Shown here piece after piece: positions 46,621-56,520 of a stretch of 64,000 nt of DNA. Origin of the DNA: Candidatus Kuenenia stuttgartensis. Lineage in GTDB: Bacteria > Planctomycetota > Planctomycetia > Gemmatales > Gemmataceae. Under the pieces are notes generated by a model that did no database searches, was not told the DNA's origin, and saw nothing but the letters and a program-made list of their open reading frames with translations. How positions within the stretch are numbered: position 1 is the first letter of the stretch; each line of letters opens with the position of its first letter. The stretch is from the NCBI GenBank assembly GCA_945875585.1, contig CAMCLK010000027.1, positions 1 to 64,000 of the forward strand, read 5' to 3'. The translations under genes and the position numbers were made by a program.

Positions 46621-47324
46621 GCATTGGGACGGTCGTCTCTGAGCGATTGCTCAAGGAGTCGAATGGTGGACGCCACCCCTTCCATGAAGGGGTGGATCCT
46701 TTGGGCTCGGCGAAATGCCTTCAGTGCCTGGGCATGTCGGTCAAGGTGCATCAGGCAGTTGGCAAGCCCGGCCAGCGCGCCGAAGTGAAACCGATTCAGT
46801 CGGATGACCTTCATGCAGTCGCGTGCTGCAGCATCAAAATGTCTATTTTGGAAATGGATGATAGCCCGTTGGTTCCAAGCTTCGGCAAAGTCAGGGCGCT
46901 TCAACACAACAGCATTCAGGGCTTTCAGAACAGTTTCACGGTCTGCTAGGGCTAAAGCCTGTTGCAGCATGACATAGTCATTAGGCTCTGTACCGCGGAA
47001 CCAAAGGCGCCAGAGGGATTCAACCGTAACTTCCCGAATGATGTCTTCATCGTCATGAAGGAAGCGAGCCAGCGACGCATTGCAGTTCCAAGAACCCAGC
47101 AACCCGAGCGCGAACAGTGCTGCCTCACGGGCCTGTGGGTCGTGCGATTCCAGCACGCGCAAGAGCGTTGCCTCGCTGCAGCGCCTTGCTGTGCGTGTAC
47201 TGAAGTGTTCGATGGAACGGTGGTTACGTCGAATCCAGTGTTCTCGCGACTGACCAGCCTTTGGCGTTTTCAACCGCAGAAAGTTGCGAACAACCAAAGG
47301 CAGCGGGCCGCGTGATGATGCCAT
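46617..47324 (-). CDS. HEAT/TPR repeat protein
   Basis: 235 residues. The middle has HEAT-like units (ATLLRVLESHDPQAREAALFALGLLG; ASLARFLHDDEDIIREVTVESLWRLW). The second half has TPR-like helices (AEAWNQRAIIHFQNRHFDAAARDCMKVIRLN; FGALAGLANCLMHLDRHAQALKAFRRAQRIHP). There is no signal peptide, so it is probably cytoplasmic. No catalytic motif is seen; protein-protein contacts are inferred. The same HEAT/TPR combination occurs widely in planctomycetes. Confidence 0.78.
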   Translation of the reverse strand: MASSRGPLPLVVRNFLRLKTPKAGQSREHWIRRNHRSIEHFSTRTARRCSEATLLRVLESHDPQAREAALFALGLLGSWNCNASLARFLHDDEDIIREVTVESLWRLWFRGTEPNDYVMLQQALALADRETVLKALNAVVLKRPDFAEAWNQRAIIHFQNRHFDAAARDCMKVIRLNRFHFGALAGLANCLMHLDRHAQALKAFRRAQRIHPFMEGVASTIRLLEQSLRDDRPNA

Positions 47325-47541
47325 GGATGTCTCTCAAGAGTATGTGGTCACCGTCGAATCCTAGAAGGCCGGTTTACAAGCTGCCAGTCCCGCTAGAGAT
47401 TTCTTATCGCAGGTCCTTGGCTGGCCAAGGGTTGTGTGTGCAAAAGATGAAGGCATAGAATGCATCGGCTGCAATGACGGCCAACAACCCAGCGGGTTGC
47501 GGTGTTGATGGTCTGGAAGCGTGGCCTGAACTGGTGCCCCC

Positions 47542-48165
47542 ATGAGTGCTGGCCCGAATATGCCTGTTGCCGAGCCTTCTCTGCCTGAACCACTGGATTC
47601 AGACGCGGCTTTGACTCGTTTGGCTCGGGCTGGTGATCGGGCCGCCTGGGGCGCGTTGGCGGCGCGGCATTATGAGCCGATTTTTCGTTGGCTTTGGCGT
47701 GTCAGTGGGCGGCATGAAGTGGCCGAAGACTTGGCTCAAGACGCCTTCCTGCGCGCGGCAACCCGAATGGAACTGTTCCATGACGGTACACATTTTCGTG
47801 CTTGGCTATTTCGGATAGCACACAACCTTTGGGCGAACCATTGCCGGTCTTCGGCCCGGCGCCGCGCCGGTGGGCTTGAAGAAGCGGCGGAGGTGCCGGA
47901 TGCGGGCTTGGCGGCTATTGATCCGGTTCAGCAATTGGGTGATCGCGAAGAGATCGACGTTTTGAAAGAGCGCTTGCAGGCGGTGCCGCGAGAATGGCGC
48001 GAAGCTCTTCTGCTGCGCGCCGAGGGCGAACTTTCTTTCCGGGACATTGCCGAAGTGCAGGGAATAACAGAAGAGACGGCACGGTGGCGTGTGTTCAAGG
48101 CCAGAAAAGAACTCGCGGCGATGGCATCTGCGGAGGTTACTCGCGATGGGGAGAAAATAACGTGA
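47542..48165 (+). CDS. ECF-type RNA polymerase sigma factor
   Basis: 207 residues. The sigma2 domain is at about 25-95 with region 2.2 EDLAQDAFLRAATRM and the preceding helix YEPIFRWLWRVSG. The sigma4 domain is at about 140-200 with a helix-turn-helix (LSFRDIAEVQGITEETARWRVFKARKEL). It is an extracytoplasmic-function sigma70 that directs RNA polymerase to a small regulon. The gene downstream overlaps its stop (GTGA) and encodes a one-helix membrane protein, the usual place for an anti-sigma factor. No good ribosome binding site is seen before ATG 47542; ATG 47560 is an alternative start. Confidence 0.93.
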   Translation: MSAGPNMPVAEPSLPEPLDSDAALTRLARAGDRAAWGALAARHYEPIFRWLWRVSGRHEVAEDLAQDAFLRAATRMELFHDGTHFRAWLFRIAHNLWANHCRSSARRRAGGLEEAAEVPDAGLAAIDPVQQLGDREEIDVLKERLQAVPREWREALLLRAEGELSFRDIAEVQGITEETARWRVFKARKELAAMASAEVTRDGEKIT

Positions 48166-48833
48166 GCGAATATCGTTTTGATGAGGATGAGGATCTCGCA
48201 TTCGATCGTCAGGTGCGCGCCCAGATGGCTCCTGGCGATCCCGCGGCAAGATTGGCGCGTTTGCTGGGGCAAATGTCTGAATCCCGCGTGGAGATCGTGA
48301 GACCGTCTGGTGTAACCAATCCGGCAAAACGCGCGCACAACCGCAAGCGGGCTTCCATCAAGTTGTCGATGGCTTCGGCCTTGCTGGCGGCAAGCCTGTT
48401 GCTAGCAGCTGGTGTTGGTCTGGGCCGGGTACGGGTTGGGGGCAGCGGCAATTCCGCCGCGATCAATCCCGCGACGACGGTTCAGGGTGCTACTTCAACT
48501 TCCGACATATTGGAGATTTCTTTAGCCAAGGCCCGCCAATCTGTGACAGATCGGGCAGAAATGTTGGCCCGGTCCGGTCAGGTGCAAGCGTTGGCTGGTC
48601 TGGAGGCTGTTTACATTTCTGTGGCAATCCAAATCGTGGAAGAAGCCTCAGCTGAAGTTCCCAGCGCACTCCGGCAGGAAGCTCTTGTCCGTTTGGCGGA
48701 TTCGTTTGAACGAGATGACAGCCGGTTTTCCCGCCTTGCTGCCGAAACGGGCCCTGCTTGCCAAACATCCTTGGTTCGCCTAGCTGCCGAGGCGCGACGG
48801 TTGGGTGCCCTGGCTAGGCAGCGTTCGACTTAA
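48162..48833 (+). CDS. Probable anti-sigma factor (single-pass membrane protein)
   Basis: 223 residues from a GTG at 48162 that overlaps the sigma factor's stop by 4 bases (GTGA), with GGGAG 8 bases upstream. The first 65 residues are acidic then basic and cytoplasmic, with no zinc-binding HxxxCxxC motif. One transmembrane helix follows (ASALLAASLLLAAGVGLG, about 68-86). The remaining 135 residues are helical with no known domain. The anti-sigma role is inferred from overlap and topology only. An alternative is a membrane target controlled together with the sigma factor. Confidence 0.6.
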   Translation: MSEYRFDEDEDLAFDRQVRAQMAPGDPAARLARLLGQMSESRVEIVRPSGVTNPAKRAHNRKRASIKLSMASALLAASLLLAAGVGLGRVRVGGSGNSAAINPATTVQGATSTSDILEISLAKARQSVTDRAEMLARSGQVQALAGLEAVYISVAIQIVEEASAEVPSALRQEALVRLADSFERDDSRFSRLAAETGPACQTSLVRLAAEARRLGALARQRST

Positions 48834-48875
48834 ATGTGACATGGTCTAAAAGCTTATCTGCACGGAAAAATATCC

Positions 48876-49925
48876 ATGACGACGCCCTTGCGCGAGATTG
48901 TGGCCTTGGCAGATTTGCCGGTGGATGTCGTGGGCGATTTCTTTGCGGTCCTCACCTTGAAAGAAGCGGGCACAACCCGCGAGGCCAAGCCCTTTTTCAA
49001 CCTAAGATTTGAAGCGAAAGGCCGCTCGTTGGCCTTTGCTGTATGGAACGATATGGGCTGGTTTGGCCTTTGCCGCGATTCTTGGCGTGTTGGCCAATGG
49101 TTCAAAATCCGTGGATTGTGGCGCGACCATGCTCGTTATGGCCCCAAGCTTGAGGCATCGCTGATTCGCTTGGCAAACGACGATGACCGGGATGATGGCT
49201 TTGATCCAGCAGCACTGTCTGGCCTGCCACAAATCGACCCCGATCAACTGTTCGTTAGCATTATTGATTTGGCGGAATCCATTGTTCATCCCGGTTTGAA
49301 AAGCCTGACGCTGGCGTTGCTTTGTGATCATGAGGCTCTTCTCAAAAAACTGCCAGCGAGCAAGGGCCGTTTCCATGTTCATCCGGGCGGATGGGTGCAG
49401 CACACGCTTGGTGTGGCTCATACCGTCAACGTGCTGGTATTGGATTACATCCAGCGCAATCCTAGTGCGGCAATGCGTCTGGATCGTGATTTGGCGGTCT
49501 CCGCCGCGCTGCTACACGAAATTGGCCGTGTGCGAGAGTGGGTTGAACCTGAAGAAATGGCCTTGGTTCCCCCCGAGATCAGCGTTGAAGGTCAGCTTGT
49601 TGGCCCCCATCTTCTTGCTCGCGATATGGTGCGAGACAAGGCGGTTTCGATTCCGGAACTAGATGCCACCAGACGCTTGGCACTCGAGCACCTGCTTCTG
49701 TCATTTCTTGAACGGCCTGAATGGGGATCACCCCGCTTGCCCGCCATGCCCGAAGCGCTGATCCTTCATCACGCCGACGATATGGACGCGAAACTTGAGA
49801 TGTATCTGCGCCATATGGATGAATCGACAGGTACAGGTCCGTTTACGCAGGCTGATCCAGTTCTTAAACGCGTATTATGGAGCAACCGTAATTTTCCTCC
49901 CGTGCCAGAACCCAAGGCGACTTGA
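48876..49925 (+). CDS. YhaM-like OB-fold/HD-domain exoribonuclease
   Basis: 349 residues. The first 110 residues look like an OB fold (VVGDFFAVLTLKEAGTTREAKP; FKIRGLWRDHARYGPKLEASL). From about 165 on there is an HD domain: GRFHVHPGGWVQHTLGVAHTVN, then LLHEIGRVREW with HE in place of the usual HD, and HHADDMDAKLEMYLRHM at the end, as in the YhaM 3'-5' exoribonuclease/nucleotidohydrolase family. RNA or DNA end trimming in the cytoplasm is inferred from the family. It lies 42 bases upstream of glgB. Confidence 0.8.
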   Translation: MTTPLREIVALADLPVDVVGDFFAVLTLKEAGTTREAKPFFNLRFEAKGRSLAFAVWNDMGWFGLCRDSWRVGQWFKIRGLWRDHARYGPKLEASLIRLANDDDRDDGFDPAALSGLPQIDPDQLFVSIIDLAESIVHPGLKSLTLALLCDHEALLKKLPASKGRFHVHPGGWVQHTLGVAHTVNVLVLDYIQRNPSAAMRLDRDLAVSAALLHEIGRVREWVEPEEMALVPPEISVEGQLVGPHLLARDMVRDKAVSIPELDATRRLALEHLLLSFLERPEWGSPRLPAMPEALILHHADDMDAKLEMYLRHMDESTGTGPFTQADPVLKRVLWSNRNFPPVPEPKAT

Positions 49926-49967
49926 TAAACTGGGTTGAGATCGACATGGCAGGAGGGGGGAGTCCCA

Positions 49968-51926
49968 GTGACACTATCTTCCGGATTTTCAAAATACTGT
50001 GATTTCCTTCCTGCCACAGGATCTGGTCGTCTCAGTCAGGAAGATATGTATCTGTTCAATGAAGGGCGTCAGTTCAGGCTGCACCGCCACTTGGGAGCGC
50101 ATCCAGGCCATTTGGCAGGCGTACCGGGCACCCGATTTGCCGTGTGGGCTCCATCGGCACAGTATGTTTCAGTGATCGGTAACTTCAATAATTGGAACCG
50201 GGGTAGCCATCCACTTGTTGCTTTGGGGCATTCTGGAATTTGGGTTGGATTTGTACCCGGAGTGAAGCACGGGGATGTTTATAAATATCACATCGCATCA
50301 CTGTTCGGCAGCTATTCGGTAGACAAGGCCGACCCGATGGCGTTCCGGTCTGAGTGCCCGCCAAATACCGCCTCAATTGTCTGGGATATGCGCCACGAGT
50401 GGTCCGACTCGGAATGGATGGCCGGTCGCCATGCGCGGCAGACCCTCGAATCTCCTTGGAACATCTACGAAGTGCATTTGGGATCTTGGATGCGTTCGCC
50501 TGAGCACCCCGACAGGGTTCTGGGCTATCGGGATCTGGCTCACCGATTGGCTGACCATGTTTCCAACATGGGTTTCACGCATGTCGAGCTGATGCCGATC
50601 ATGGAACATCCGTTTTATGGATCGTGGGGTTATCAGGTCACGTCGTTTTTCGCTCCTACAGCGCGGCACGGCACCCCTCAAGACCTGATGTATCTCATCA
50701 ATCATCTGCATCAGCGGGGCATCGGCGTCATACTCGACTGGGTTCCCAGCCATTTCCCTTCCGATGAGCACGGGTTGTCGTATTTCGATGGCACCCATTT
50801 GTATGAGCATGCGGACCCGCGTCAGGGGTATCATCCCGATTGGAAGAGCAGTATTTTTAATTACGATAGGCATGAAGTCAGAAGCTTTTTGATTTCTAGC
50901 GCGTTGTTCTGGCTCGAAGCCTACCACGTTGATGGCCTGCGCGTGGATGGCGTGGCGAGCATGTTGTATCTGGATTATTCCCGTAAGCATGGCGAATGGC
51001 TGCCGAATGCCAATGGCGGGCGCGAGAACCTGGGTGCCATTCAGCTTCTCAGGCAACTCAATGAAGAAGTTTATCTGTCATTCCCAGACGTGCAGACCAT
51101 TGCCGAGGAATCGACGTCTTGGCAAGGAGTTTCAAGACCGACATCGATGGGTGGTCTTGGTTTTGGTATGAAATGGGACATGGGGTGGATGCATGACACG
51201 CTCAAGCATTTTTCGCGTGATCCGATCCATCGGCCATGGCATCATCAGGAACTGACCTTTCGCGGTCTTTACCAAAATAACGAAAATTTCGTCCTGCCCC
51301 TGTCTCACGATGAAGTTGTCCACCTGAAAGCCTCATTGCTTGGCAAGATGTCGGGAGACGACTGGCAAAAATTCGCGCAGTTGCGATTGCTGCTCGGCTG
51401 GCAGTTCACACTGGCAGGCAAAAAACTTCTGTTTATGGGATGCGAATGGGGCCAGTGGGGCGAATGGAATCACGATTGCAGCCTCGACTGGCATCAGACT
51501 CAACACGAATCCCATGCGGGCGTATTGAAATGGCTCAGTCACATCGCTGCCATGGTGCGCGATTGCAAGGCGTTGCACGAAGGCGATTGCCACCCATGGG
51601 GTTTCCGCTGGTTGGATGCAGACGATGCCACTAATGGTGTTGTCAGCTTCATCAGGCAAGATGCCTCTGGCCATGAGCAGGTGGCTGTGATCTTCAATTT
51701 TACGGCGGTTCCACGCGAAGGCTGGCGAATCGGCCTGCCGTGGACTGGAGCATGGACCGAGTCGCTCAACAGCGACGCTCAGGAATACTGGGGAAGTGGT
51801 GTTGGCAACTCTGGAATGGTCCAAGCCGAACAATTCCCGTGGCAAGGTATGCCAGCATCAGCCATTGTGAGAATTCCTCCCCTTGGCCTTGTTGTTCTCC
51901 ATTCACGATATCACGAGGCGGGTTGA
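49968..51926 (+). CDS. glgB: 1,4-alpha-glucan branching enzyme
   Basis: 652 residues from GTG 49968; GGGGAG lies 5 bases upstream, and the TTG 11 codons earlier has none. It introduces alpha-1,6 branches into glycogen. A CBM48 domain comes first (FAVWAPSAQYVSVIGNFNNWNRG). The GH13 barrel follows with catalytic Asp near residue 326 (DGLRVDGVASML), Glu near 379 (TIAEEST) and transition-state Asp near 446 (LSHDE), and the final beta domain closes the chain. It lacks the extra N1 domain of long GlgB proteins. glgA starts 15 bases after its stop, so the two are made together. Confidence 0.95.
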   Translation: MTLSSGFSKYCDFLPATGSGRLSQEDMYLFNEGRQFRLHRHLGAHPGHLAGVPGTRFAVWAPSAQYVSVIGNFNNWNRGSHPLVALGHSGIWVGFVPGVKHGDVYKYHIASLFGSYSVDKADPMAFRSECPPNTASIVWDMRHEWSDSEWMAGRHARQTLESPWNIYEVHLGSWMRSPEHPDRVLGYRDLAHRLADHVSNMGFTHVELMPIMEHPFYGSWGYQVTSFFAPTARHGTPQDLMYLINHLHQRGIGVILDWVPSHFPSDEHGLSYFDGTHLYEHADPRQGYHPDWKSSIFNYDRHEVRSFLISSALFWLEAYHVDGLRVDGVASMLYLDYSRKHGEWLPNANGGRENLGAIQLLRQLNEEVYLSFPDVQTIAEESTSWQGVSRPTSMGGLGFGMKWDMGWMHDTLKHFSRDPIHRPWHHQELTFRGLYQNNENFVLPLSHDEVVHLKASLLGKMSGDDWQKFAQLRLLLGWQFTLAGKKLLFMGCEWGQWGEWNHDCSLDWHQTQHESHAGVLKWLSHIAAMVRDCKALHEGDCHPWGFRWLDADDATNGVVSFIRQDASGHEQVAVIFNFTAVPREGWRIGLPWTGAWTESLNSDAQEYWGSGVGNSGMVQAEQFPWQGMPASAIVRIPPLGLVVLHSRYHEAG

Positions 51927-51941
51927 TACCCGGGAATGCTC

Positions 51942-53459
51942 ATGCGGGTACTTGTTGCCGCCTCTGAGGTGGTTGGATTCGCCAAAACTGGCGGATTGGC
52001 TGACGTTGCAGGTTCTTTGCCTCGGGCGTTGGCGCGCCGTGGCATCGATTGCCGAATCGTCATGCCACTCCACGGGGTTTGCCGTCGTACGGGGCTGGCA
52101 AAACCAACGGATAAAGTTTTCGAGGTTCCCCTTGGAAATCGCATGCTTCCTTGCCGGATCTGGCAGGCAACATTGCCGGGAAGCCAAGTCCCGGTAATGA
52201 TGCTGGAAAACGATGACCTTTTTGGTCGCGATGATCCTGAATTCGGCCGTAGCCTCTACCAGTTCAGCAGCACCGACGGCACCAAACGCGACTACCCAGA
52301 CAATGGCGAAAGATTCGCGTTCTTTTGCCATGCCATTCTCTTGGCAATGAAGGCCATCGATTGGTGGCCCGATGTGCTGCATTGCAATGACTGGCAGACA
52401 GGACTCGCGCCCGTCTATCTGCGGGAAATATATGGCAAACATCCCGACCCGGCGGTTGCGGCGGCGTGGAACCGCATTCGGTGCCTTTTTTCGATTCACA
52501 ACATCGCCTATCAAGGCAGGTTTGCATCCGGCTTAGTGGAAACGGCCCACCTGGATTGGCGATTGTACAACCATCATCAGCTCGAGTTTCATGAGTCTTT
52601 ATCGTTCCTCAAAGCGGGAATCGTGTTTGCAGATCGCATCAACACGGTGAGCCCCACCTATGCCGAAGAAATCAAAACGCCTTGGTATGGCCGTGGCATG
52701 CAAGGTTTGTTGATTGAGCGCTCAGGAAGGCTTTGTGGTATCGTCAATGGGGTAGACTATGGAGATTGGGATCCGGCAACGGATCACCGACTGCCAGCCC
52801 GATACGACGCCATGTCTTTTGATGCTGGCAAATCGATCTGCAAAGCGGCCTTGAGGGAAAAACTCGGATTAACCGGGGGAGATGAGCAGCCGGTAGTTGG
52901 TATGGTGGCCCGTCTGGTTGAGCAAAAAGGTTTCGACCTGATGAGCGACGCAGCCAGTGGATTTTTAGCTCAGGGAGCGCGGTTGGCGATATTGGGTGAA
53001 GGGGACCCTTGGATTCGCGATATGCTGGTCCATTTGTCGAATCGCTTCCCGGGGCAGGTGGGCCTCAGATTCGGTTTTGATGAGGATATTGCCCATCTCA
53101 TTGAAGCTGGTTCCGATATGTATCTTATGCCTAGCTTGTTTGAGCCCTCTGGCTTGAACCAGCTTTACAGCCTTCGTTACGGTACGCCACCCGTTGTGCG
53201 GGGCACGGGTGGACTTGCCGATACCGTCACCGATACATCTCCGGAAACCGTTGAAGCGGGTACAGCCACAGGCTTTGTGTTTCAGCCGTACTCCTCCGAG
53301 GCTTTCCGCGATGCGGTTCTGCGTGCCATGGCGCTTTGGAGGCATCACCCAGCGCAGTGGCGGCGCGTGGTGAAAAATGGCATGTTGCAGAATTGGTCGT
53401 GGGAACGCAGCGCGGCAGATTACCATAGGCTGTATTCCGCCATGCTGGTTGCTGAATAA
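51942..53459 (+). CDS. glgA: Glycogen synthase (ADP-glucose type, GT5)
   Basis: 505 residues from ATG 51942, which gives the family's N-terminus MRVLVAASEVVGFAKTGGLADV; ATG 51936 two codons earlier is possible. It adds glucose from ADP-glucose to alpha-1,4-glucan. The KTGGLADV loop (about 15-22) binds the ADP-glucose phosphate. IVNGVDYGDWDPATD and the C-terminal FEPSGLNQLYSLRYGTPPVV then TGGLADTV are the GT-B donor-site signatures. It is coupled to glgB. No ADP-glucose pyrophosphorylase gene lies in the window. Confidence 0.95.
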   Translation: MRVLVAASEVVGFAKTGGLADVAGSLPRALARRGIDCRIVMPLHGVCRRTGLAKPTDKVFEVPLGNRMLPCRIWQATLPGSQVPVMMLENDDLFGRDDPEFGRSLYQFSSTDGTKRDYPDNGERFAFFCHAILLAMKAIDWWPDVLHCNDWQTGLAPVYLREIYGKHPDPAVAAAWNRIRCLFSIHNIAYQGRFASGLVETAHLDWRLYNHHQLEFHESLSFLKAGIVFADRINTVSPTYAEEIKTPWYGRGMQGLLIERSGRLCGIVNGVDYGDWDPATDHRLPARYDAMSFDAGKSICKAALREKLGLTGGDEQPVVGMVARLVEQKGFDLMSDAASGFLAQGARLAILGEGDPWIRDMLVHLSNRFPGQVGLRFGFDEDIAHLIEAGSDMYLMPSLFEPSGLNQLYSLRYGTPPVVRGTGGLADTVTDTSPETVEAGTATGFVFQPYSSEAFRDAVLRAMALWRHHPAQWRRVVKNGMLQNWSWERSAADYHRLYSAMLVAE

Positions 53460-53488
53460 TAGAAATGGCAGTCATCGAACGCGCCGTA

Positions 53489-54487
53489 TTATTTTCTGCC
53501 TGAAACTATTGCGATTTCACTGGCCATCGCAACCAGTGGAAGAATTTTGTCAGCCAAGCCGGCGCGTGCCACGGCACCAGGCATTCCCCATACCACGCTG
53601 CTTGCCTCGTCCTGTACCACAATATTGGCGCCACGTTCCTTTAGCGCACGCACTCCACGTAGGCCATCTTCTCCCATACCAGTCATAACCAACGCAAGAA
53701 CCCTTCCACCATAAATGGCGGCTAAAGATCGGAACAGCGGGTCAACCGCCGGCCGGCACGATTGCTCGGGTGGGTCGTTGGTCAGGCCGATCGATGGTAC
53801 AGCGCCCGGGCGGACAATCATATGCTGCCCCGCCGGAGCTATAAATACGCAACCAGCCAGCAAGGGCGCGCCTTCTGTGCCCAAGGCTACCTTCAATCGG
53901 GTTCGGCGGGCGAGATTCTGGACAAGGCTCAAATCAAAACCAACAGGAACATGCTGGACAATCAGGATTGGACAAGAGATGGTGTGAGGTAGTTCTGATA
54001 TCAGATGCTCCAAGGCTGTTGGGCCCCCGGTGCTGATACCAATGGCGACAATGTCGATCCTGCGCGAAGTGGCGGGCCGGGGCAGTGTGGCAAGCGGATT
54101 ATGGGTGGTACCCGTCAATGCATTGAAAGAGGCCGGCGGCCAATCCTTATCCGGATCCTGACCGGGCCTTGGCTTGGATATGACCAATTGCCATGGTCCT
54201 TCCGGAACCGCTTGCAGCGGGTTGGTTGACGTAAGCACAATTTTCATCGGAGATGTGGGCGAAACTGGTAGTGCCAACAACTCTGCCAGAGAGGTACCAG
54301 TAGCTTCCGTGCTGTCGAGAATTAGAATGTCGGGGCACCCTTCAGATTTCATACGCGCCAAACCCATGGCAAGCGTGGGGAGTGCCCATGTCAAATTCAG
54401 TGTTGCAGTTTCAGATAAACGAGTAGAGAGCGCCCTCCGTGTGTGGGTTGACCCTTCTACCAGAGCAATACGAATACCGAAAGCCAT
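53489..54487 (-). CDS. cheB: Chemotaxis protein-glutamate methylesterase with degenerate receiver
   Basis: 332 residues. The C-terminal catalytic domain (about 145-325) is intact: Ser in IGISTGGPTALEHL, His in ILIVQHVPVGFD, Asp in VMTGMGEDGLRG. It removes methyl groups from receptor glutamates or deamidates glutamines. The N-terminal 105 residues form a receiver-like fold (IRIALVEGSTHTRRAL; PDILILDSTEATG; VISKPRPG). The Asp and Lys positions are kept, but the acidic pair that binds magnesium reads EG, so phosphorylation by CheA is doubtful. It is the last gene of the chemotaxis operon, 6 bases after the receptor's stop. Confidence 0.92.
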   Translation of the reverse strand: MAFGIRIALVEGSTHTRRALSTRLSETATLNLTWALPTLAMGLARMKSEGCPDILILDSTEATGTSLAELLALPVSPTSPMKIVLTSTNPLQAVPEGPWQLVISKPRPGQDPDKDWPPASFNALTGTTHNPLATLPRPATSRRIDIVAIGISTGGPTALEHLISELPHTISCPILIVQHVPVGFDLSLVQNLARRTRLKVALGTEGAPLLAGCVFIAPAGQHMIVRPGAVPSIGLTNDPPEQSCRPAVDPLFRSLAAIYGGRVLALVMTGMGEDGLRGVRALKERGANIVVQDEASSVVWGMPGAVARAGLADKILPLVAMASEIAIVSGRK

Positions 54488-54493
54488 ACGGTG

Positions 54494-56470
54494 TCAGTCG
54501 CTCTTGAATCCGCCAATCAGCTTTCGCAGTTCTCCGGCCAAAACCATCAAGGCCTCGGAACTGGCACTCACCTCGTGGGCGCCAACACTGGTGCCGCGGG
54601 CAGCGTCCGCTACTCCAGTTATATTCGAAGCGATGTCTTCTGTCCCGCGCGCTGCCTCTGTCACGTTCCGTCCGATTTCCCTGGTCGTTGCCGATTGCTC
54701 CTCAACTGCCGATGCAATAGCCGACTGGATTTCGTTGATTCTTTTAATGGTGGACTGAATTTCAGTGATCGCCTGCACCGCTTGGGTGGTGTCCTGTTGA
54801 ATGGCATGAATCTTTCCGCTGATGTCTTCGGTGGCGCGAGCCGTTTCTTTCGCCAACTCTTTGACCTCGTTGGCGACAACAGCAAAACCTTTACCAACCT
54901 CACCGGCACGCGCAGCTTCGATGGTGGCATTGAGGGCCAGCAGATTGGTTTGTTCGGCAATGGAAGTGATTAATTTAACAACGCCGCCAATGCGTGATCC
55001 ACTTTCACCAAGTTTGCTGACCAATCCGCCTGTCGATTGAGCCAGCGTGACGGCATCAGCAGCCACCCGGGCCGCTTGATGTGCTTGCGAAGCGATTTCA
55101 CGAATGGTGGCATCCATCTCCTCGGCTGCTGCCGCTACGGAGCGAACATTGGCGCTTACCTGTTCAGCAGCCGCCGAAACCACCTGTGCCTGAGTCGATG
55201 TTTCCTCGGCATTGCTTGTCAATTCAAGGCTGGTTTTGCGCTGTTTTTCAGCAGCAACCGAGAGATCGTTGGCGCCGGCACGCATGGGGTTCACTACTTG
55301 CCGCATCGAGTCGACTGCGATTTTGAGCGATTCTGTCATTTCCCGCAATTCACCTTGCCCCACAACTTCAACTGGCGTGATCAGATCGCCACCAGCGAGA
55401 AGTTCAAGACGAAGACGAGATTTGGCAATGGGCCTGACAATACTGATGCCAATAAAAATAACAAGCACAATGGCCAAAAACAAAGAGGCAATCGTCAACG
55501 TTGTTCCCAAGGTTTTCTGGTACTTGAATGTTGCAATTCGCTTGTTTAGCAGCAGTTCAAGCTGTTCGCTGACCAGTTTTTGCGTGGCACAGGTCCGGTC
55601 GATGGCGTCTGCAAGTTGGGCTTCGACGTCGGCATCCCCTTTAGTCACAGCTTTCAGGCTTCCTTCAACAACATGCTTAAGTGAGGTGATGGCAGCTCGC
55701 AATTCTGTCATGGACTCGAGTTTACCGTGAAACTTCTCGTCTTCAGCCAGAGCGGTATCCACATTTTTTTCAGCTCTACCAAGATCGTCTTCAGTGGCGC
55801 GCCTTGAAAGGAGAGTGATTTCCACGGCGTTCATCGGGTCTTCATTCATTGGAATGACACGGATCTGCAGATCGGATAGGCGACGGGCCAAGTTTGGCAA
55901 TGCTGCCAGACTTGCATCCATCAGGTAGTAGCTATCGAGGTCTGGATCTAGTATCAGGTTCGAGGTGTCGCCTAAATGTGAAATCATGGTCATGACAATT
56001 TCGACCATTCGGACCATGCGCGCGTCGGCTTCAGACCCTTTTAGCTTGGATATGTCGGCCTTAATTCCGTCCCATTCACGCCGTAGATCCGCGGCCGAGT
56101 TACCATCGCGTTTGCGGATCTTGAGCCCCTCGCTATTGAATTCGAGGGTTTTGCCTGAGCGAGCTTCTTCACGTTCCAAAGCGCCTATGGTTTTGTCTAG
56201 TTCCCCGCGCAGTCTGCGGCCCTGCTCGTCGTTGGCTGTTCCACTGAAGAGGATCGATCTGTGAGCTAACAACGGTTTGACAACATCCATCACCAGATTC
56301 TGGTAGGAATTCCCTACGATTTCCTTTTCAGCAAAAACAATATCCTTGTTGGCTGCTCCAATATAGATGGAAAACAAAACACCAATCGGCATCATGAAGC
56401 TGGCAGCAATCCAGATCAGCCTTACAGCGATCTTTCGACCCAAAAGAATGTCCAATAACAAGCCAGCCAT
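54494..56470 (-). CDS. Methyl-accepting chemotaxis protein with HAMP domain
   Basis: 658 residues; GAGGAG lies 8 bases before the ATG. TM1 is near residues 15-37 ([20 protein letters not shown]). A helical extracytoplasmic sensor of about 280 residues contains [18 protein letters not shown]2 is near residue 330 ([20 protein letters not shown]). A HAMP domain follows (RPI to about NPM), then a signalling domain whose hairpin tip reads [21 protein letters not shown]. The chain ends LIGGFKSD with no CheR-binding pentapeptide. It sits 50 bases downstream of a close paralogue (56521). It should pass an envelope signal to CheA/CheW; the ligand is unknown. Confidence 0.93.
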   Translation of the reverse strand: MAGLLLDILLGRKIAVRLIWIAASFMMPIGVLFSIYIGAANKDIVFAEKEIVGNSYQNLVMDVVKPLLAHRSILFSGTANDEQGRRLRGELDKTIGALEREEARSGKTLEFNSEGLKIRKRDGNSAADLRREWDGIKADISKLKGSEADARMVRMVEIVMTMISHLGDTSNLILDPDLDSYYLMDASLAALPNLARRLSDLQIRVIPMNEDPMNAVEITLLSRRATEDDLGRAEKNVDTALAEDEKFHGKLESMTELRAAITSLKHVVEGSLKAVTKGDADVEAQLADAIDRTCATQKLVSEQLELLLNKRIATFKYQKTLGTTLTIASLFLAIVLVIFIGISIVRPIAKSRLRLELLAGGDLITPVEVVGQGELREMTESLKIAVDSMRQVVNPMRAGANDLSVAAEKQRKTSLELTSNAEETSTQAQVVSAAAEQVSANVRSVAAAAEEMDATIREIASQAHQAARVAADAVTLAQSTGGLVSKLGESGSRIGGVVKLITSIAEQTNLLALNATIEAARAGEVGKGFAVVANEVKELAKETARATEDISGKIHAIQQDTTQAVQAITEIQSTIKRINEIQSAIASAVEEQSATTREIGRNVTEAARGTEDIASNITGVADAARGTSVGAHEVSASSEALMVLAGELRKLIGGFKSD

Positions 56471-56520
56471 TTCAGTGTCTCCTCGAACGCGAATCTATTG
56501 TTGTGGCAGTCCGCGGTATA

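Noticed and set aside
47415-47430. Palindrome CCTTGG-CTGG-CCAAGG upstream of the ECF sigma gene
   Set aside because: A 6-bp stem with no T tract and no second copy elsewhere; it could be an operator, but nothing supports it beyond symmetry.
47994-48161. 56-codon extension of the probable anti-sigma factor
   Set aside because: It lies wholly inside the sigma-factor gene; the GTG at 48162 has a ribosome binding site and the usual 4-base overlap.
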